From Pseudomonas guariconensis (GTDB taxonomy: Bacteria; Pseudomonadota; Gammaproteobacteria; Pseudomonadales; Pseudomonadaceae): a DNA stretch of 64,000 nucleotides. The stretch lies in the NCBI RefSeq assembly GCF_900102675.1, contig NZ_FMYX01000004.1, positions 248,001-312,000 on the forward strand, in the 5' to 3' direction. Positions within the stretch are counted from its first letter, which is position 1. Every line of letters starts with the position of its first letter. Made by a program: the position numbers and the translations under genes. The notes beneath the pieces were generated by a model. It ran no database searches and was not told where the DNA came from. It worked only from the letters and a program-made list of their open reading frames with translations. Shown here in pieces: positions 47,562-56,040 of this stretch.

Positions 47562-48796
47562 AGCGCGTCTACCTGCTGGCGGTGCTGGCGATCGTGGTAG
47601 CCGCGGCATTGGGCATCGCGGTCGCCAAGCACAGTGGCTATGTATTGGTCGCCTACGGTGGGTTCCGCTACCAGTCCGGACTGTGGGCGGCCTTGGCAGC
47701 GCTGGTCGCCATTGTCGTGGTGCTCTGGCTGGTGCGTTACTTGATCGGTCTGGTGCTGACTTCGAGCGGTGTGGTCAACCCCTGGTCGCGGCGCAACCGC
47801 AGCCGTCGTACACGCATCGCTATCGAGCAGGGGCAACTGGACCTTGCCGAAGGCCGTTGGGCGAGTGCCCAGCGCCACCTGCACCGCGCTGCCGAGGCCG
47901 AGCGCCAGCCATTGCTTTACTACCTTGGCGCGGCCCGAGCCGCCAATGAGCTGGGGCGTGTCGAAGACAGCGACAGTCTGCTCGAGCGCGCCCTGGAGCG
48001 TCAGCCCCAGGCCGAGTTGGCCATCGCCCTGACCCATGCGCAATTGCAGATGGATCGCGGCGACATTGGCGGTGCCCATGAAACCCTGCTGGCCATGCAG
48101 GAGCGTCACCCTCACAACAACCAGGTGCTGCGCCTGTTGTACCGCCTGCATCTGGAGCAAGGTGACTGGTCGGCGTTGATCCGTCTGCTGCCGGAGCTGC
48201 GCAAAGGCAAAGTGCTGCCGGCCAAGGAACTCGCCGAGCTGGAGCAACGCGCCTGGGGTCAGAACCTCGGCCTGGCGGCGACCCGCGGCGAAGATGCCCA
48301 AGCTGCCCGCCAAGCCTTGGAGCGGGCCTGGCAACAGCTTACGGCGGCCCAGCGCCAGGAGGCGCAATTGGTATCGGCTTACGCTGAGCAGCTGCGCCAG
48401 CTCGGTGCCCAGGGCGAAGCCGAACAGGTGCTGCGCACGGCGCTCAAGCGTCAATACGAAAGCCACCTGGCCCGTCTGTATGGGCTGGTGCGCGGCGACG
48501 ATCCGGCCCGACAGCTGCAAACGGCCGAAGGCTGGCTCAAGGACCACCCGCAGGACCCAAGCCTGCTGCTCACCCTGGGCCGTCTGAGCCTGCAGAACCG
48601 ACTGTGGGGCAAGGCCCGGGACTACCTCGAAAGCAGCCTGCGTATGGAGCGCAATTCGGAAGCCTGTGCTGAGCTGGCCCGGCTGTTGGCCGGGCTGGGT
48701 GAGACCGAACGCAGTAATCAGTTATTCCAGGAGGGGCTGGGCCTGCTGGACGAGCGACTCTTGGCTTTGCCACTGCCCGAGGGCGTGCGAGCCTGA
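47558..48796 (+). CDS. hemY: Haem biosynthesis protein HemY (TPR membrane protein)
   Basis: A 412-residue protein with two N-terminal transmembrane helices (about 3-22 and 42-65), the HemY N-domain, and tetratricopeptide repeats from about residue 90 (QGQLDLAEGRWASAQRHLHRAAE). It is the proteobacterial HemY, unrelated to the Bacillus protoporphyrinogen oxidase of the same name. Its role is probably scaffolding late tetrapyrrole enzymes at the membrane. The start overlaps the hemX stop. A 13-pair perfect hairpin begins six bases after the stop codon. Confidence 0.92.
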   Translation: MKRVYLLAVLAIVVAAALGIAVAKHSGYVLVAYGGFRYQSGLWAALAALVAIVVVLWLVRYLIGLVLTSSGVVNPWSRRNRSRRTRIAIEQGQLDLAEGRWASAQRHLHRAAEAERQPLLYYLGAARAANELGRVEDSDSLLERALERQPQAELAIALTHAQLQMDRGDIGGAHETLLAMQERHPHNNQVLRLLYRLHLEQGDWSALIRLLPELRKGKVLPAKELAELEQRAWGQNLGLAATRGEDAQAARQALERAWQQLTAAQRQEAQLVSAYAEQLRQLGAQGEAEQVLRTALKRQYESHLARLYGLVRGDDPARQLQTAEGWLKDHPQDPSLLLTLGRLSLQNRLWGKARDYLESSLRMERNSEACAELARLLAGLGETERSNQLFQEGLGLLDERLLALPLPEGVRA

Positions 48797-48801
48797 CCGA
48801 A

Positions 48802-48833
48802 CCAGGTACCCACGCCGAGCCGTGGGTACCTGG
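48802..48833 (+). terminator. Perfect 13-pair hairpin after hemY
   Basis: CCAGGTACCCACG and CGTGGGTACCTGG flank a six-base loop. No T-run follows, so it may protect the mRNA end rather than terminate by itself. The remaining 184 bases before dsbB contain no other clear element. Confidence 0.6.
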
Positions 48834-49017
48834 CGCTGTAACTTCTCCTGTTAGGTTGGCGGCATTTACGCTAACTCTCTTCGGAAATCTCCTACTCGAA
48901 GTTGCAGACTTTCCTTTTTCAATCAGGGAGTTGTCTCTCCTGTAGCGCCTTGAAACAAAGCGCCTCTTTCCACTACCGTTCCGGGCTACTTCATTTTGAT
49001 CCGGGACCTTCTCGCTC

Positions 49018-49524
49018 ATGCTGCCGGCCCGCTTGCGCACCTTTTTTCTGATTGGCGGTTTCGCCTCGGCGGCGGTCCTGCTTGCCTCGTTCTGTCTCGA
49101 AAACACCCTTGGCCTGGTGCCGTGCTCCCTGTGTTTCAGTCAGCGATTGCTGCTTGGGTTGTACGCATGGGTGTGTATGTGTGCGGTGTTGCATTCGCCG
49201 GGCATGGTCGGCAAGCGCAACTATGCGGTGCTGGCGCTGGGTTGTTCGTTGAGTGGGGCGCTGCTGGCATCCAGGCATGTCTGGTTGCAAGGGGCGGGGC
49301 TGACGGTCGATGCCTGCCAGGTGCCGTTCGCGTGGATGCTGGAGCAGTCGTGGGAGCAGGCGTTGAAGATGCTGGTACTGGGTGGCCCCGACTGCACCTC
49401 GCTGACCTGGAGCTTCGTTGACCTGACCTTGCCCGAGTGGAGTCTGCTGGCGTTCCTGTCTTTGTCGGCCCTTCCGCTGAGCTGGTTGCTGGGCTACCGC
49501 ATGCGCCAACTCGGCAAAGGTTGA
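49018..49524 (+). CDS. dsbB: Disulphide bond formation protein B (DsbB/DsbH)
   Basis: A 168-residue four-helix inner-membrane protein. The first periplasmic loop has the CSLC redox pair (LVPCSLCFSQR) that reduces the quinone, and the second loop has the cysteines of DACQVPF and GPDCTSLTW that re-oxidise DsbA. In P. aeruginosa two DsbB homologues exist; the one beside algQ is called DsbH, so DsbH is an equally suitable name. The ATG at 49018 has only a weak ribosome site (GGGA). The hem genes precede it and algQ follows on the same strand, each with its own spacer. Confidence 0.92.
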   Translation: MLPARLRTFFLIGGFASAAVLLASFCLENTLGLVPCSLCFSQRLLLGLYAWVCMCAVLHSPGMVGKRNYAVLALGCSLSGALLASRHVWLQGAGLTVDACQVPFAWMLEQSWEQALKMLVLGGPDCTSLTWSFVDLTLPEWSLLAFLSLSALPLSWLLGYRMRQLGKG

Positions 49525-49610
49525 TCCACGACAAATGTCATGGGATCGCACGACCAGCGGTGTCCTGCCAGGGTATTAAACGCTTGTATGAACTTTGTCC
49601 ACTGCGTACC

Positions 49611-49639
49611 TTGAAGCCCAGCACGTGCGGGAATAATCT
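49611..49639 (+). promoter_or_regulatory. Candidate promoter of algQ
   Basis: TTGAAG-N17-TAATCT (49611-49616, 49634-49639). A perfect AlgU-type -35, GAACTT, lies just upstream at 49590-49595, but no convincing matching -10 follows. The transcript would have a leader of about 110 bases before algQ. Confidence 0.4.
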
Positions 49640-49755
49640 CGCAGCACGCTTACCGAAAACACAACTGCTCGATGCCGTCCTGCTGATGTCACCTTTGTGC
49701 CGCGGTATTAGCGCACGAGGTGCAGCGGCATCTACCCAGAAGGGAAGAGATCGCC

Positions 49756-50226
49756 ATGCTCGATAGTTGTCAGAACGCTCAGGAACGCTGGGGTGGGGTT
49801 CACAAGCTGATCGACCGTTGGCTCCAGGAACGAGCGGAGCTCGTCCAGGCCTTTCGCGCCTTGCGCGAGGCCAAACCGGCCTTCGCCGACAAAGACAAAA
49901 ACCGTGATTTTTGCGCGGTGCTCGTCGACTACGTTTCGGCGTGGCATTTCGAAGTGAGTGAACAACTGGTCACCGAGGCCAAGGCGTTCGGTGACGAGGG
50001 TGCGCTGCAGCTCGCCGAGCAGATCAACCCGCGAATCAACGACATCACCCAGATTGCACTGGCCTTTAACGACCATTGCGAAAAGGGCGAGTGCAAGGAC
50101 CCCGAGCGCTTCTCCAAGAAATTGGGCGAACTCGGCAGCCTGTTGCACGAGCGCTTCGAACTCGAGGACTGCCTGATCGAGGTACTGCACAACGCGCACA
50201 AGGAAGAGGGCGCGGTGCAGGCCTGA
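49756..50226 (+). CDS. algQ: Anti-sigma70 factor AlgQ (Rsd)
   Basis: A 156-residue all-helical protein of the Rsd/AlgQ family, which binds region 4 of the housekeeping sigma factor. The family segments NAQERWGGVHKLIDRWLQER and, in the middle, LVDYVSAWHFEVSEQL are clear, with the late RFELEDCLIEVLH. In P. aeruginosa AlgQ also promotes alginate and siderophore production. It is downstream of dsbB and followed by a convergent FKBP gene; algP lies 900 bases further. The ATG is preceded by AAGGGAAGAGA. Confidence 0.94.
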   Translation: MLDSCQNAQERWGGVHKLIDRWLQERAELVQAFRALREAKPAFADKDKNRDFCAVLVDYVSAWHFEVSEQLVTEAKAFGDEGALQLAEQINPRINDITQIALAFNDHCEKGECKDPERFSKKLGELGSLLHERFELEDCLIEVLHNAHKEEGAVQA

Positions 50227-50235
50227 GGGCAGGCG

Positions 50236-50898
50236 TCAGTCGGCCACCGCCAGCAGTTCGATTTCAAAGACCAAGGGGGTGTAGGGCGCGATCAGGTCGC
50301 CCGCACCTTCGGCTCCATAGGCTTGTGCCGACGGGATCACCAGGCGCCACTTCGCCCCTGCTTTCATGTGCGGCAATGCCACTTGCCAGCCTTCGATCAC
50401 CGAGTCCAGGTTGAACCATTGGGGCTGCTGGTTCTGGTCGAACACCGAGCCGTCCGGCAGCTTTCCTACGTAGCGTACCTGGACCTTGCCACCGGCTTTG
50501 GGTGAGTTGCCCGTACCGCTTGCCAGCTCGCTGTAAAGAATGCCTTCTGGCAGCTCGTGGACACCGGCCCGCGCCCGCTCGTTGGCCAGGAAGCGTTTCT
50601 CCGCTGCCAGGCTTTTATCAATCTGGGCCTGTTCGGCGGCCGCGCTGGCTTGTTCTTCGTGTTGCTGGAGAATGGCTTGCATGCGCGGCTTGTCGAGCTT
50701 CAGTGGCTTGCCCTGGTAGGCCTGGCGCAGGCCCTCGACCAAAGCGTCGAGCTCAAGGCCGGGCACTTCGTCACGCAGGCGTTCACCCAGGCTGGCGCCA
50801 AGGCTGTACGCCAGGTCGTGGTTGGAGGGGGATGCTTCAGGGTTGGCCCAGGCCAAAGGCGCTGTCAGGCACAGGCCGAGAATAAGATAACGAGGCAC
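50236..50898 (-). CDS. FKBP-type peptidyl-prolyl isomerase, exported
   Basis: A 220-residue Mip/FkpA-like protein: signal peptide (residues 1-18, PRYLILGLCLTAPLAWA), N-terminal dimerisation helices (about 25-110) and an FKBP domain (about 120-220) with VQVRYVGKLPDGSVFD, VIEGWQVALPHMKAGAKW and the IPSAQAYG motif. It would assist folding in the periplasm. The start is a GTG at 50898 with AGGAG seven bases before it; the ATG at 50925 would place 10 extra polar residues before the signal. It ends nine bases after the convergent algQ stop. P. aeruginosa has the same gene between algQ and algP. Confidence 0.88.
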   Translation of the reverse strand: MPRYLILGLCLTAPLAWANPEASPSNHDLAYSLGASLGERLRDEVPGLELDALVEGLRQAYQGKPLKLDKPRMQAILQQHEEQASAAAEQAQIDKSLAAEKRFLANERARAGVHELPEGILYSELASGTGNSPKAGGKVQVRYVGKLPDGSVFDQNQQPQWFNLDSVIEGWQVALPHMKAGAKWRLVIPSAQAYGAEGAGDLIAPYTPLVFEIELLAVAD

Positions 50899-51122
50899 GG
50901 TCAACTCCTGCTGCGATGAGCGCAAAGTATGCCAGCCTTGTTGGCCAAAGATGTGTAAATATCAGCAACACTTTATTGGGCAACTACACTTGCACCGAGC
51001 TGCAAGATGACAACTTTGCCCAGGCATGCAACGCGGCGTTCATAATACTGTCCACATGCCCTAGCGGCGGTAGCAGCAGAAGCATAGTATGAGCCGCAAT
51101 CTCGTCAGCCAGGAGGTAAACC

Positions 51123-52208
51123 ATGTCGGCCAAGAAGAAGCCAGTCAGTACGCCGTTGCACCTGCTCCAGCAACTTTCGGGTAGTCTGCTCGAACATTTG
51201 GAAGATGCCTGCTCGCAAGCGCTGGCGGATGCCGAGAAACTGCTGGCCAAGTTGGAAAAACAGCGCGGCAAAGCCCAGGAAAAACTGCACAACGCACGCC
51301 TGAAGTTGCAGGACGCCGCCAAGGCCGGTAAAGCCAAGGCTCAGAACAAGGCACATAAAGTGTCCGCTGAACTTGAGGAGTTGCTCGACTCGCTCAAGGA
51401 GCGTCAGGCGCAGACTCGCACTTATATTCAACAACTTAAACGTGACGCTCAGGAAAGCCTGAAACTTGCCCAGGGTGTTGGCAAAGTGCGCGAGGCTGCC
51501 AGCAAGGCGCTCGACCAGCGCGCGTCGGCCGCTAAGGCACCTGCCAAGCCGGCAGTGACTAAAGCCGTTGCCCGTCCGGCTGCCAAGGCGACTGCAAAAC
51601 CAGCCGCAAAACCCACCGCCAAAACCGCCGCTGCCAAGACCGCAGCCGCCAAGCCCGCTGCCAAGGCGCCGGTGAAAGCCGCTGCCAAGCCTGCGGCCAA
51701 GGCCCCGGTGAAAGCCGCTGCCAAGACTGCGGCCAAGGCCCCGGCGAAAGCCGCTGCCAAGCCTGCGGCCAAGGCCCCAGCCAAAGCCGCCGCCAAGCCG
51801 GCTGCCGCCCGTACCGCGGCTGCAAAACCTGCCGCAAAACCTGCCGCTGCCAAGGCCACCGCCAAGCCGGCTACGACCAAGACCGCCGCCGCCAAGCCCG
51901 CTGCCAAAGCCGCCGCCAAGCCGACTGCCGCCAAACCTGCCGTCGCCAAGCCTGCAGCCAAGCCCGCCGCAGCCAAGGCGACTACCGCCAAACCAGCCGC
52001 AACCAAGACCACGGCTGCCAAGCCTGCTGCGCGTAAGGCCCCGGCCAAACCAGCTGCGGCCAGGCCTGCCGCCAGCAAGCCAGCAGAAGCCAAGCCTGCC
52101 GCACCGGTGACCAGCAGCCCTGCGCCAGCGACCAACTCGGCAGCGCCTGCCGCCGCGTCGCCAGCACCGGCCAGCACCCCGGCTCAGTCGGCGCCGTCGG
52201 CCTCCTGA
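51123..52208 (+). CDS. algP: Histone H1-like protein AlgP with KPAA repeats
   Basis: A 361-residue protein. Residues 1-135 are helical and phasin-like (HLLQQLSGSLLEHLEDAC, with coiled coils LLAKLEKQRGKAQEKLHNARLKLQ). Residues 136-325 consist of lysine-proline-alanine repeats (KPAAKA, KAAAKPAAKA units) like the C-terminal tail of histone H1, and the last 35 residues are a Pro/Ser/Ala linker. AlgP is a DNA-binding regulator first described for alginate control. AGGAGG is six bases from the ATG. Its 3' end overlaps the TIGR02444 gene on the other strand by 25 bases. The number of repeats is expected to vary between strains. Confidence 0.9.
   Translation: MSAKKKPVSTPLHLLQQLSGSLLEHLEDACSQALADAEKLLAKLEKQRGKAQEKLHNARLKLQDAAKAGKAKAQNKAHKVSAELEELLDSLKERQAQTRTYIQQLKRDAQESLKLAQGVGKVREAASKALDQRASAAKAPAKPAVTKAVARPAAKATAKPAAKPTAKTAAAKTAAAKPAAKAPVKAAAKPAAKAPVKAAAKTAAKAPAKAAAKPAAKAPAKAAAKPAAARTAAAKPAAKPAAAKATAKPATTKTAAAKPAAKAAAKPTAAKPAVAKPAAKPAAAKATTAKPAATKTTAAKPAARKAPAKPAAARPAASKPAEAKPAAPVTSSPAPATNSAAPAAASPAPASTPAQSAPSAS
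51530..52090 (+). repeat. Tandem KPAA-type coding repeats of algP
   Basis: Units such as GCCAAGCCTGCGGCCAAGGC occur again and again, some in runs with exact 48-base duplication (around 51655-51790). Nearly all changes are silent or Lys-Ala-Pro conservative. Confidence 0.85.
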
Positions 52209-52666
52209 CGCCCATTGGCCACGGCGCGCAGCTGATTCAGCGCGTCGTGGCCACGGGCTTGCTCGGGCACCAGCCATTGCAGCCAATCGCCTGGCGGGCC
52301 CTTCGGGTCCGCAGGCCATTGCCCCGCACACGCCTGCAAACGCGCCAGCAACGTGCGCTCCGCTTCCAGCTCCAATCCCTTCACCTGCTCGCGCAGCGAC
52401 GCCAACTGCGCATCGCCTTGCGCCGCTTTGCGCCATTGTTGGCGCAGCACGCGCAGGGGAGCTATGACCTGTTGCTGCCATGGGCCGGCAATGGCTTGTA
52501 GCGCAGCCGCGCGCATCGCATCGGGTGCGACACGGCGGGCCTGTAGCCAAGTCCCGCAAAGCAGCAGACAGACATCCGCGCCTGCCCCTTGCAGTGCAAG
52601 GCAGGCCGCTTCGACCCCGGGCTGGCGATACAGCGCCAAGGCGTGATTCCACAATTCGTTCTGCAT
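52184..52666 (-). CDS. TIGR02444 family protein
   Basis: A 160-residue, mainly helical protein. The opening MQNELWNHALALYRQPGVEAACLALQ and the mid motif DVCLLLCGTWL mark the TIGR02444 family, found near algP or the ABC-F gene in pseudomonads and of unknown role. It is convergent with algP, overlapping it by 25 bases, and divergent from the ABC-F gene with about 70 bases between starts. A strong ribosome site is lacking. Confidence 0.83.
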   Translation of the reverse strand: MQNELWNHALALYRQPGVEAACLALQGAGADVCLLLCGTWLQARRVAPDAMRAAALQAIAGPWQQQVIAPLRVLRQQWRKAAQGDAQLASLREQVKGLELEAERTLLARLQACAGQWPADPKGPPGDWLQWLVPEQARGHDALNQLRAVANGRQEADGAD

Positions 52667-52735
52667 GTTCGGACTCGCCAGTGGTCAAGGTGGCCTGTGT
52701 GCCCAGAAGGGAAGCTGATAGACTCCGCGACCATC

Positions 52736-54646
52736 ATGATCAGACTATCGAATCTCACTTTACAGCGTGGTCCGCAGCGCTTGCTAGAAGGCGCCGAGAT
52801 GACCCTGCACGCCGGTCACAAGGCCGGCCTGATCGGCGCCAACGGTGCCGGAAAATCCAGCCTGTTCGCCTTGCTGCGCGGTGAGCTATCGCCCGATGCA
52901 GGCGACTGCCAACTGCCTGGCGATTGGCGCATCGCCCACATGCGCCAGGAGGTCGACACCCTCGATCGCCTGGCGGTGGACTATGTGCTCGACGGCGACG
53001 TACGCCTGCGCAAGATCCAGGCTGACCTGGCTGTCGCCGAGGCAGCCCACGATGGCACCGCCGTAGCGCGTCTGCACATTGAGCTCGACAGCGCCGACGG
53101 TTACACCGCCGATGCCCGCGCGCGTAAGCTGCTGGCAGGTCTGGGCTTCACCACCGAGCAGATGGACCGACGCGTCGGCGACTTCTCCGGCGGTTGGCGG
53201 ATGCGCCTGAACCTGGCACAGGCCCTGATGTGTCCATCCGATCTGCTGCTGCTCGACGAGCCCACCAACCACTTGGACCTGGACGCAATCCTCTGGCTGG
53301 AGGACTGGCTCAAGGGCTATCCCGGCACGCTGCTGCTGATTTCCCACGACCGCGACTTCCTGGATGCGGTGGTCGACCATGTGCTGCATGTCGAGCAGCG
53401 CAAGCTCAACCTCTACAAAGGTGGCTACAGCGCCTTCGAACGCACCCGTGCCGAGCGTCTGGCACAGCAGCAACAGGCCTATGAGAAGCAGCAGGCCCGC
53501 CGCGCGCACATGGAAAAGTACATCGCGCGCTTCCGCGCCCAGGCCACCAAGGCCCGTCAGGCGCAGAGCCGGATCAAGGCCCTGGAGCGCATGGAGGAGC
53601 TGTCTGCCGCCCATGTGGACTCGCCGTTCGACTTCGTTTTCCGCGAGTCGGACAAAATCTCCAACCCGCTGCTGGACCTTTCCGAAGGCCGTCTGGGCTA
53701 TGGCGACAAGGCCATCCTGGAGAAGGTCAAGCTGCAGCTGGCGCCCGGTGCACGCATCGGCCTGCTGGGCCCTAACGGCGCCGGCAAGTCGACCCTGATC
53801 AAGAACCTCGCTGGTGAGCTCGAACCCATCGCCGGGCGCCTGGTGCGGGGTGAGAACCTGGCGGTGGGCTACTTCGCCCAGCACCAGCTCGACTCCCTGG
53901 ACGACAAGGCCAGCCCCCTACTGCACTTGCAGCGCATTGCGCCGGCCGAACGTGAGCAGACCCTGCGTGACTTCCTCGGTGGGTTCGATTTCCACGGCAA
54001 CCGCGTCGACGAGCCGGTGGTGAACTTCTCCGGCGGCGAAAAGGCGCGCCTGGCCCTGGCGTTGATCGCCTGGGAGCGTCCGAACCTGCTGTTGCTCGAT
54101 GAGCCGACCAACCACCTGGACTTGGAGATGCGCCTGGCCCTGACCATGGCCCTGCAGGAGTTCAGCGGCGCGGTGGTGGTGGTTTCCCACGACCGACACC
54201 TGCTCAAGAGCACCACCAACGACTTCCTGCTGGTGGCCGATGGCAAGGTCGAAGCCTTCGACGGTGACCTGGACGACTATAGCCGGTGGTTGATCGACTA
54301 TCGCCAACGCAGTGCGCCGGTCAGCAATGCCCCGGCCAACCCGGATAAGACCGACAAGAAGGCCCAGCGTCAGGCCGCCGCCGCGTTGCGTCAGCAACTG
54401 GCACCGCACAAGCGCGCCGCCGAGAAGCTCGAGGCCGAGCTGAACCAAGTGCATGGGCAATTGGCCGAGATCGAGACGGCGTTGGTCGATGGTGGTCTGT
54501 ACGAGGCGTCCCGCAAGGACGAACTGCGTGACTTGTTGGCGCGTCAGACCAAGCTCAAGCAGCGCGAGGGCGAGCTGGAAGAAGCCTGGATGCAAGCGCT
54601 GGAAACCCTCGAGGCCATGCAAGCCGAGCTGGAGGCGTTGTCCTGA
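52736..54646 (+). CDS. ABC-F family ATPase (YheS-like)
   Basis: A 636-residue soluble protein with two ABC domains and no membrane part, one residue from the E. coli YheS length. Walker A motifs are GANGAGKSS (about 33-41) and GPNGAGKST (about 345-353); the signatures are FSGGWRMRL and FSGGEKARL, with Walker B LLLDEPTNHLD in both. Between them lies the linker of about 80 residues with basic RRAHMEKYIARFRAQ (P-site tRNA interaction motif), and the end is a coiled coil. ABC-F proteins act on the ribosome. The start at 52736 is fixed by alignment. The stop overlaps the next ATG (TGATG). Confidence 0.92.
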   Translation: MIRLSNLTLQRGPQRLLEGAEMTLHAGHKAGLIGANGAGKSSLFALLRGELSPDAGDCQLPGDWRIAHMRQEVDTLDRLAVDYVLDGDVRLRKIQADLAVAEAAHDGTAVARLHIELDSADGYTADARARKLLAGLGFTTEQMDRRVGDFSGGWRMRLNLAQALMCPSDLLLLDEPTNHLDLDAILWLEDWLKGYPGTLLLISHDRDFLDAVVDHVLHVEQRKLNLYKGGYSAFERTRAERLAQQQQAYEKQQARRAHMEKYIARFRAQATKARQAQSRIKALERMEELSAAHVDSPFDFVFRESDKISNPLLDLSEGRLGYGDKAILEKVKLQLAPGARIGLLGPNGAGKSTLIKNLAGELEPIAGRLVRGENLAVGYFAQHQLDSLDDKASPLLHLQRIAPAEREQTLRDFLGGFDFHGNRVDEPVVNFSGGEKARLALALIAWERPNLLLLDEPTNHLDLEMRLALTMALQEFSGAVVVVSHDRHLLKSTTNDFLLVADGKVEAFDGDLDDYSRWLIDYRQRSAPVSNAPANPDKTDKKAQRQAAAALRQQLAPHKRAAEKLEAELNQVHGQLAEIETALVDGGLYEASRKDELRDLLARQTKLKQREGELEEAWMQALETLEAMQAELEALS

Positions 54647-55233
54647 TGGAGGAACTGCGCTCGCTGCTGCCAGGGCAATGGATGGACGCGTTCTGGCTTG
54701 GGCTGCAGATCCTGCTGATCCTGATCGCCGCGTTCATCTTGCAGCGTGTGATCGCTCGTGGGCTGAGTCGGCTGGGTAACCGCTATCCGCTGCCACCCGA
54801 GCTGCTGGTGCCGGTGCGTGGCGGTCTGCGCTGGCTGATCATGGGCAGTGCGCTGTTGTTCGTGCTCGAGCGTCTGGGCGTTTCGGCCACGGTGCTGTGG
54901 ACGGCGCTGTCAGGCTTCGTCGCGGTGGCGGCGGTGGCGTTCTTCGCCATCTGGAGCGTGCTCTCCAACCTGCTGTGCGCGGTGCTGATCTTCACCGTCG
55001 GACCGTTCCGTATCGGTGATGTGGTAGAGCTGGTGGACACCCTCGACAAGCCGGGGGTCAAGGGCCGGGTGATTGCCATCAACCTGTTGTACACCACGCT
55101 GATGGAAACGCCCGAGGCGGGCGGGGCGCTGGTGCAGGTGCCGAACAGTCAGTTCTTCCAGAAAGCCGTGCGCCGGTGGCGTGGGACCGAAGTGGCTACG
55201 GTGTCGAAGGGCGAGCCGGTCGAAGCGGATTGA
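54646..55233 (+). CDS. Small MscS-like mechanosensitive channel protein
   Basis: A 195-residue membrane protein. Three hydrophobic segments are seen (about 17-37, 60-80 and 85-120), the last with the small-residue pattern of an MscS pore helix (LSGFVAVAAVAFFAIWSVLSN), then the beta domain (FTVGPFRIGDVVEL, VKGRVIAINLLYTTL, VPNSQFF). It lacks most of the C-terminal cage domain of E. coli MscS (286 residues), so it is a minimal form. It overlaps the ABC-F gene and is therefore translationally coupled with it. Confidence 0.85.
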   Translation: MEELRSLLPGQWMDAFWLGLQILLILIAAFILQRVIARGLSRLGNRYPLPPELLVPVRGGLRWLIMGSALLFVLERLGVSATVLWTALSGFVAVAAVAFFAIWSVLSNLLCAVLIFTVGPFRIGDVVELVDTLDKPGVKGRVIAINLLYTTLMETPEAGGALVQVPNSQFFQKAVRRWRGTEVATVSKGEPVEAD

Positions 55234-55352
55234 CGCGTTGGACCGTGTTGGTGTCTTCGTGGGGATGACAGAAGCCACGAAAAATCGCTGGTGATTTTTT
55301 CACCAACCCCTTAGCTTTACGTTTTGCAACATATGTCAGAGCGAGGTGTGCG

Positions 55353-55985
55353 ATGTCGATGGAAACCTGGTTGGCCTTCTTTGCCGCGTGCTGGGTAATC
55401 AGCCTGTCGCCGGGTGCCGGGGCCATCGCCTCGATGTCCAGCGGGCTGCAGTACGGGTTCTGGCGTGGCTACTGGAATGCCCTGGGCCTGCAACTGGGCC
55501 TGATCGTGCAGATCGCCGTGATCGCCGCCGGTGTGGGCGCCATCCTTGCCGCCTCGGCCACCGCCTTCCAGCTCATCAAATGGTTCGGCGTCGCTTACCT
55601 TGTGTACCTGGCCTACAAACAGTGGCGCGCCTTGCCCATGGACATGAATGACACCTCGGGCGTGCGGCCTATCGGCAAGCCGATGAGCCTGGTGTTCCGC
55701 GGTTTCCTGGTCAACGTCAGCAACCCCAAGGCACTGGTGTTCATGCTCGCGGTGTTGCCGCAGTTCATCAATCCGCATGCGCCGCTGGTACCCCAGTACC
55801 TGGCCATCACCGCCACTATGATCACCGTGGACATGCTGGTCATGGCCGGCTACACCGGCCTGGCGGCCCGCGTACTGCGGTTGCTGCGCACGCCCAAGCA
55901 GCAAAAGCGCATGAACCGCACGTTTGCCGGCCTGTTCATCGGTGCGGCGGCGTTTCTGGCGACCTTGCGCCGCGCGCCGGTCTGA
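55353..55985 (+). CDS. LysE family exporter
   Basis: A 210-residue inner-membrane protein with about six helices. The LysE/RhtB motif near the start is SLSPGAGAIASMSSG; the second conserved part is KWFGVAYLVYLAYKQWR, and FLVNVSNPKA completes the signature. These proteins export amino acids or related compounds; neither lysine nor homoserine can be named. The ATG follows GCGAGGTG. Its 3' neighbour is convergent, across a hairpin. Confidence 0.88.
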   Translation: MSMETWLAFFAACWVISLSPGAGAIASMSSGLQYGFWRGYWNALGLQLGLIVQIAVIAAGVGAILAASATAFQLIKWFGVAYLVYLAYKQWRALPMDMNDTSGVRPIGKPMSLVFRGFLVNVSNPKALVFMLAVLPQFINPHAPLVPQYLAITATMITVDMLVMAGYTGLAARVLRLLRTPKQQKRMNRTFAGLFIGAAAFLATLRRAPV

Positions 55986-55992
55986 ACCGTTC

Positions 55993-56032
55993 GCAGCCCC
56001 CACAGGCTTGGCTTCGAGCCGGTGGGGGCTGC
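55993..56032. terminator. Hairpin between convergent lysE-type and slipin genes
   Basis: GCAGCCCCCAC (55993-56003) and GTGGGGGCTGC (56022-56032) are perfect inverse copies. The element fills the 55-base convergent spacer and resembles that at 23326. Confidence 0.6.
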
Positions 56033-56040
56033 AGTGAGGA

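Noticed and set aside
49590..49620. AlgU (sigma22) promoter upstream of algQ
   Set aside because: GAACTT is perfect, but at 16-17 bases downstream only TTGAAG/TGAAG is found, not TCTGA or TCAAA. A sigma70 match overlaps it.
51530..52090. Tandem repeats as a possible CRISPR or satellite array
   Set aside because: They are in-frame coding repeats (Lys-Pro-Ala) of algP, with no spacers and no cas genes.
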